Source: UBA8231 sp036011085 (lineage in GTDB: Bacteria > Latescibacterota > UBA2968 > UBA8231). From it: a stretch of 64,000 bases of DNA. The notes beneath the pieces were generated by a model. That model had not been told where the DNA came from, made no database searches, and saw only the letters and a program-made list of their open reading frames with translations. Shown here piece after piece: positions 60,440 to 64,000 of the stretch. Positions within the stretch are counted from its first letter, which is position 1. The number at the start of each line of letters is the position of its first letter. The position numbers and the translations under genes were made by a program. The stretch covers positions 56,432 to 120,431 of the forward strand of contig DASCMS010000053.1 in NCBI GenBank assembly GCA_036011085.1, read 5' to 3'.

Positions 60440-62584
60440 ATGAATCCCGTTTCAAAAAAACTCGTCGGTCCGCTCTGCTCCCTTCTGCTGCTGAGCGCTG
60501 CCGCGACATCTGCCCAATCGCCGACGCCTGACGCCGGCGCCACCAGTACCTCTCCCCTCGTGCCAGCGGCGGCCGAGTCTCTCACCGTCACCATCACCGG
60601 GGCCTTCGCCTTTTCCAACGGCACCATCCGCATAGACAGCGTTACGGTTGAGCCTGAGCTGATCACCGTCGATCTGGCCACGGGATGGGCTGCGGGCACC
60701 GACAGCGCCGCGGACACCGTGTCCACGACCTGGCGGTTCGATATCGATCCCGGGCTCCTGAGCGAGAGCACCTACGATGTCTGGATCCGCGTCAACGGTG
60801 AGACCCTGCGCGTCGACTACTTCATGGTCGAGGCGCCACGAGTCCCGGGGGGGCCACTGCCGGCGCCGACGCCGACCGTCACGCCCCGGCGCCGACTGGG
60901 CATGAACCTGGCTCCCCTGAAGGACTGGTCTACGGTGTTCACCTTCGTCGACCTCTTCAAGTCGTCACGGGAGTGGATCCCGCATCGAATCTCCGACAGC
61001 ACCTGGGATACGGGCGAGACCATCGACGTGGATGAGCTCGGCTGGGTGCGGTCACTGCCGCCGGATCAGGAGGCTGGCACCCTGCTGTTGAGCGCCATGG
61101 GTTCGGCCTATCCCGGCGGCCGCTACGAGGTCACCTACGACGGCGAAGGACTGCTGGATTTCGACTGGGACGCCCGCGTCATCGATCGGGCCCCCGGCTG
61201 GATCGCTCTGTGGGTCACCCCGGAGATCGGCATGCACGTCGTCATCCGTGAAACCGACCCGGACGACTACATCCGCAACATCCGCATCGTGCTTCCCGGC
61301 TACGATGAGTTGGAGGCGCCCCAGCCCTTCCATCCGACCTATGTCGAGTTTCTCCGGCAGTTCGGCATCCTGCGGCTCGTCGACTGGAGCGCCGTCAACG
61401 AGCCGGAGACCAACACGCCCGAATCCGGCCTCTGGGAGAACCGGATTACCCCGGAGCATGCCAGCCAGGGCCATATCCGTGGTGTGGCCCTGGAGCACAT
61501 CATCGACCTGGCCAATGCCGTGGGCTCCGACCCCTGGATCAGCGTGCCCGTGGTGGCCACCGACGCCTTCGTCGACAGCATGGCGACCATGGTCCGTGAT
61601 CGCCTCGATCCGTCACTGATCGTCTATGTCGAGCTGGCCAACGAGGTCTTCAATTCCCAGTTCCCCCAACATGCCGTGGCCGCCCAGCGGGGCGCGGCAC
61701 TGGGCCTGGCGGATTCGGCGGCGGCTGAGCCTCTCCGCTGGCTCGTACCCGACCACCTGGCCCTGGCCAATGCCCTGCGCTATCAGGCGAGGCGATCCAT
61801 CGAGGTCTTCGCCATTTTCGAGCGCGTGCTGGGCAGGGAGCGGATGTTTCGCGTCCTCGGTGGCTGGCTCGTGGACGACACCGGTCTCGCCATCAGTTTC
61901 GCTGAAGCCATCCTCGACTGGGAGGACGCCTATCAGCATGCAGACGGCTACGCCGTGGCTCCGTACTTCGGCTTCTTTCTCGCCCAGGAGGAGTACCGCG
62001 AGCGCGTCGAAGCCATGACGGTGAACACGATTCTCGACACGGCCGAGGCCGACCTGCGCTTCATGCTCGGCATCGCCCGCGAGCTGGAGCAAACCGTCGC
62101 GGCACGCAGTCTGCCGTTGATCACATATGAGGCCGGCCACCACATGGTGCGCCCCACGGAGTTCCCCTTCCCCAGCGACCTGGTGAGAGAAAAGCTGACG
62201 GCGGCAGCCCACCATCCGCGGATGTACGGCCTGTTCACCGAGCTGCTCAACACATGGGCCGAGTTCGGTGGCTCCATGAACCTGTTCAACGACACCATGC
62301 CGTGGGGCAACTTCGGCGTGATCACCCGTTGGGACCAGGACCTCGACACCGCCCACAGGTACCGTGCAACCCTCGATTTTCTCTCGACGCCGACCGATCC
62401 CGAACCGCTCGAGCCCTGGCCCGGCGATGGTGACGGGGACGGTGATGTCGACTTCGACGACTTCGGTCTCTTCGCCGACGCCTTCGGTGGGACCGATACC
62501 CTCTTCGATCTCGACGCCGACGGTGCCGTCAGCTTCCGAGATCTCTTCCTGTTCTCCGACCGGTTCGGCACGGCCAGGCCCTGA
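60440..62584 (+). CDS. secreted glycoside-hydrolase-like protein with C-terminal dockerin repeats
   Basis: 714 residues. The N-terminal signal peptide ends near TSAQS. A small beta domain follows (residues 45-130), and then a TIM-barrel-like region with VYVELANEVFNSQF (Glu402) and LPLITYEAGHH (Glu564), spaced as acid/base and nucleophile of clan GH-A enzymes. The last 60 residues contain two EF-hand-like dockerin repeats: GDGDVDFDDFGLFADAFG and DLDADGAVSFRDLFLFSDRFG. ATG 60440 has CGGAGG upstream. The dockerin would attach it to a cohesin-bearing partner or the cell surface. The substrate is unknown. Confidence 0.8.
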   Translation: MNPVSKKLVGPLCSLLLLSAAATSAQSPTPDAGATSTSPLVPAAAESLTVTITGAFAFSNGTIRIDSVTVEPELITVDLATGWAAGTDSAADTVSTTWRFDIDPGLLSESTYDVWIRVNGETLRVDYFMVEAPRVPGGPLPAPTPTVTPRRRLGMNLAPLKDWSTVFTFVDLFKSSREWIPHRISDSTWDTGETIDVDELGWVRSLPPDQEAGTLLLSAMGSAYPGGRYEVTYDGEGLLDFDWDARVIDRAPGWIALWVTPEIGMHVVIRETDPDDYIRNIRIVLPGYDELEAPQPFHPTYVEFLRQFGILRLVDWSAVNEPETNTPESGLWENRITPEHASQGHIRGVALEHIIDLANAVGSDPWISVPVVATDAFVDSMATMVRDRLDPSLIVYVELANEVFNSQFPQHAVAAQRGAALGLADSAAAEPLRWLVPDHLALANALRYQARRSIEVFAIFERVLGRERMFRVLGGWLVDDTGLAISFAEAILDWEDAYQHADGYAVAPYFGFFLAQEEYRERVEAMTVNTILDTAEADLRFMLGIARELEQTVAARSLPLITYEAGHHMVRPTEFPFPSDLVREKLTAAAHHPRMYGLFTELLNTWAEFGGSMNLFNDTMPWGNFGVITRWDQDLDTAHRYRATLDFLSTPTDPEPLEPWPGDGDGDGDVDFDDFGLFADAFGGTDTLFDLDADGAVSFRDLFLFSDRFGTARP

Positions 62585-62630
62585 CAGTCCGGCTGGACCC
62601 ACACCGGCTACTGGTCCTTTATTGGCCTGT

Positions 62631-63755
62631 ATGAAACCAAGAGACCGTGTCATCGCCGCCCTGCAGCACCGCGAAGCCGACCGTGTTCCCACCGGTGACA
62701 ATCAGGTGTGCCCGCACCTCGTCGAGCAGATCCTCGGCCGTCCAACCCTGGCCAGCACCGGTCGCAGCGAACTCGAAGCGCTGTGGGATGGCGACCGGGA
62801 TCGTGTCGTGGCCGACTACTGCGCCGATCACGTCGAGCTGCCGCGGGCTCTCGATTGGGACTACGTGCGCGTGCCCGTCGTACCCGCCGACGTCGAACAC
62901 CCACGGCTCGAGACGACGGGACCCTTTTCCTGGATTGACGCCGAGGGCTACGAGGTCGTCATGAACGCCGCCGCCGGCAACCTCGCCGTACGCAGTCAGT
63001 TCCCCGAACTCGGCATCGACGATCTGCCCGACCCCGACGCGTTCGCCGTGGATCCGTCCCAGCTCGAGGCCATCCGCCACGTCGTCGAGCACCTCGGCGA
63101 CTCCCACTTCATCGTCGTGCGCTCACCGGTGGACGGCACCTTTCCGTGGGACAGCACAGTGGGCATGGACGAGTTCCTCGTGCGCATGATCACCGATCCG
63201 GAGTTCGTGCACAGAGCCGTCGATGTCTATGTCTCACGCTCGCTGGCCTACATCAACGCTTTCTTCGACGTCGGTGTCGACGCGGTGATGACGACGGACG
63301 ACTACTCCGACAATCGCGGCCCAATCATGGGCGACGAACGCTACCGCGAATTCGTGCTGCCCGGGTTGAAGCGCCAGTGTGACGCCATCCACGCGCGCGG
63401 CGGTTACTTCATCAAGCACACCGACGGCAACACCTGGCCCATTCTCGACAGCTTCGTCGAGATCGGCATTGACGGCTGGCACGGCATCCAGCCTGACATC
63501 GGCATGGACTTCAAGCTGCTGCAGGAGCGCTACGGCGGGGACCTGTGCTTCTTTGGCGGCGTCAACTGCTCGACGCTGATCGACGGACCCGCCGAGAAGG
63601 CTCGGGAGGAGGTGCGCTACGCCATCGAGCAGGCCGCTGGTGGCGGCGGGTTGGTGATCGCCACCAGCAACGTCGTGCAGCCCGGAACGACGATGGAGAA
63701 CTACAGCGCCATGCGTCAGGCCGTGCGGGATTTCGGGAGCTACCGGAACAGCTGA
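62631..63755 (+). CDS. URO-D-fold protein with HTDG motif (paralogue 9)
   Basis: 374 residues from ATG 62631. KPRDRVIAALQHREADRVPTGDNQ is the family start. MTTDDYSDNRGPIMGDERYREFVLPGLKRQ and IKHTDGNTWPILDSFVEIGIDGW follow, then FFGGVNCSTLIDG. Asp again replaces the zinc-site Cys. It comes 46 nt after the dockerin protein on the same strand; a functional link to it is unclear. The frame is open far upstream within the dockerin gene, but only this start fits the family. Confidence 0.87.
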   Translation: MKPRDRVIAALQHREADRVPTGDNQVCPHLVEQILGRPTLASTGRSELEALWDGDRDRVVADYCADHVELPRALDWDYVRVPVVPADVEHPRLETTGPFSWIDAEGYEVVMNAAAGNLAVRSQFPELGIDDLPDPDAFAVDPSQLEAIRHVVEHLGDSHFIVVRSPVDGTFPWDSTVGMDEFLVRMITDPEFVHRAVDVYVSRSLAYINAFFDVGVDAVMTTDDYSDNRGPIMGDERYREFVLPGLKRQCDAIHARGGYFIKHTDGNTWPILDSFVEIGIDGWHGIQPDIGMDFKLLQERYGGDLCFFGGVNCSTLIDGPAEKAREEVRYAIEQAAGGGGLVIATSNVVQPGTTMENYSAMRQAVRDFGSYRNS

Positions 63756-63761
63756 ACCAGC

Positions 63762-64000
63762 CTACAGGATGAACACCCGGTTCCTGATCTTGGGCAGTCG
63801 CCGTAGCTCGTGGCTGTCGATCATCTCCCTGATCGGCACAGCCCCTTCGCCCGCGGAGCGAGTGTCGAACAACAGGCGACAACAGGTGCTGTTTTGCCGC
63901 AGAAACTCGATGACTCGCATGCGTGTCTCGTAGTCAGCGGATCGGCGGGCAACCCAGCCCCCGCTCTCTGTGGGACCGAAGGAACGGATCTCCTGCATCG
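63762..64000 (-). CDS. protein of unknown function, cut by the right window edge
   Basis: The visible C-terminal 78 residues include TRMRVIEFLRQNSTCCRLLFDTRSAGEGAVPIREMID and end PKIRNRVFIL. A Met codon occurs at 63998, two bases from the edge, so the true start may lie beyond the window. No family is recognised. It converges on the URO-D gene with a 6-nt gap. Confidence 0.4.
   Translation of the reverse strand, partial: MQEIRSFGPTESGGWVARRSADYETRMRVIEFLRQNSTCCRLLFDTRSAGEGAVPIREMIDSHELRRLPKIRNRVFIL

Noticed and set aside
1..64000. CRISPR arrays, insertion sequences, prophage or integrase genes
   Set aside because: No regularly spaced repeats, transposase, integrase or phage structural sequence was seen on either strand.

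Overview
The window is GC-rich bacterial DNA with densely packed, often overlapping genes and no rRNA, CRISPR array or recognisable insertion sequence. The gene families point to an uncultured, heterotrophic, probably marine or sediment bacterium of the Latescibacterota/Poribacteria/Planctomycete type. They include many uroporphyrinogen-decarboxylase (URO-D)-fold proteins, an MttB-like methyltransferase, sulfatase, heparinase-like and sialidase-like enzymes, Gfo/Idh/MocA and enolase-superfamily enzymes, and a secreted protein ending in dockerin-like repeats. The phylum is an inference from gene content. At least one gene (2577-3143) needs UGA read as selenocysteine, so the organism probably makes selenoproteins.

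Layout. 1-16.8 kb is a mixed region: two methyltransferases (one fused to ankyrin repeats), a deiodinase-like selenoprotein, a five-helix membrane protein with an XRE regulator, a MacB/FtsX permease, an M24 peptidase, cupins, acetyltransferases, a Crp-type regulator, a sialidase-like and an enolase-superfamily protein, an MFS transporter and two toxin-antitoxin pairs. 16.9-39.1 kb is the most distinctive part. A plus-strand train (18106-31531, gaps under 40 nt) encodes a CBS protein, URO-D-like protein, glycyl-radical activase, glycyl-radical enzyme GRE1, URO-D-like protein, GRE2, an IlvD-type dehydratase, a membrane sensor, a histidine kinase broken by a TAA codon, and a sulfatase. A minus-strand URO-D / radical-SAM / URO-D operon separates it from a second module: activase, GRE3, DUF362.

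39.3-52.9 kb holds carbohydrate and methyl-group genes: a heparinase-like protein, a Gfo/Idh/MocA oxidoreductase and an amidohydrolase in one operon; a flavoprotein with an (alpha/alpha)-barrel-like protein; an FG-GAP repeat protein with two small membrane proteins and a URO-D protein; an MttB-type methyltransferase interrupted by one in-frame UGA; and a tandem URO-D pair. 52.9-64 kb has two more toxin-antitoxin pairs, a nucleotidyltransferase-acetyltransferase fusion, a heterodimeric ABC exporter followed by an ECF sigma factor, a secreted dockerin-bearing glycosidase-like protein and a ninth URO-D paralogue.

Working model (inference): the two glycyl-radical modules and the nine URO-D-fold proteins form an anaerobic catabolic locus for small organic, possibly sugar-derived or methylated, substrates released by the sulfatase and glycosidase-like enzymes. 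GRE2 and GRE3 carry a Gly-Cys-Asn-Trp active-site loop in place of the Cys-x-Glu loop of the dehydratase-type enzymes. Eight of nine URO-D proteins lack the His-x-Cys zinc motif of corrinoid methyltransferases and have Asp at the Cys position, or His-Cys-Asp in one case. Both suggest chemistry not yet assigned.
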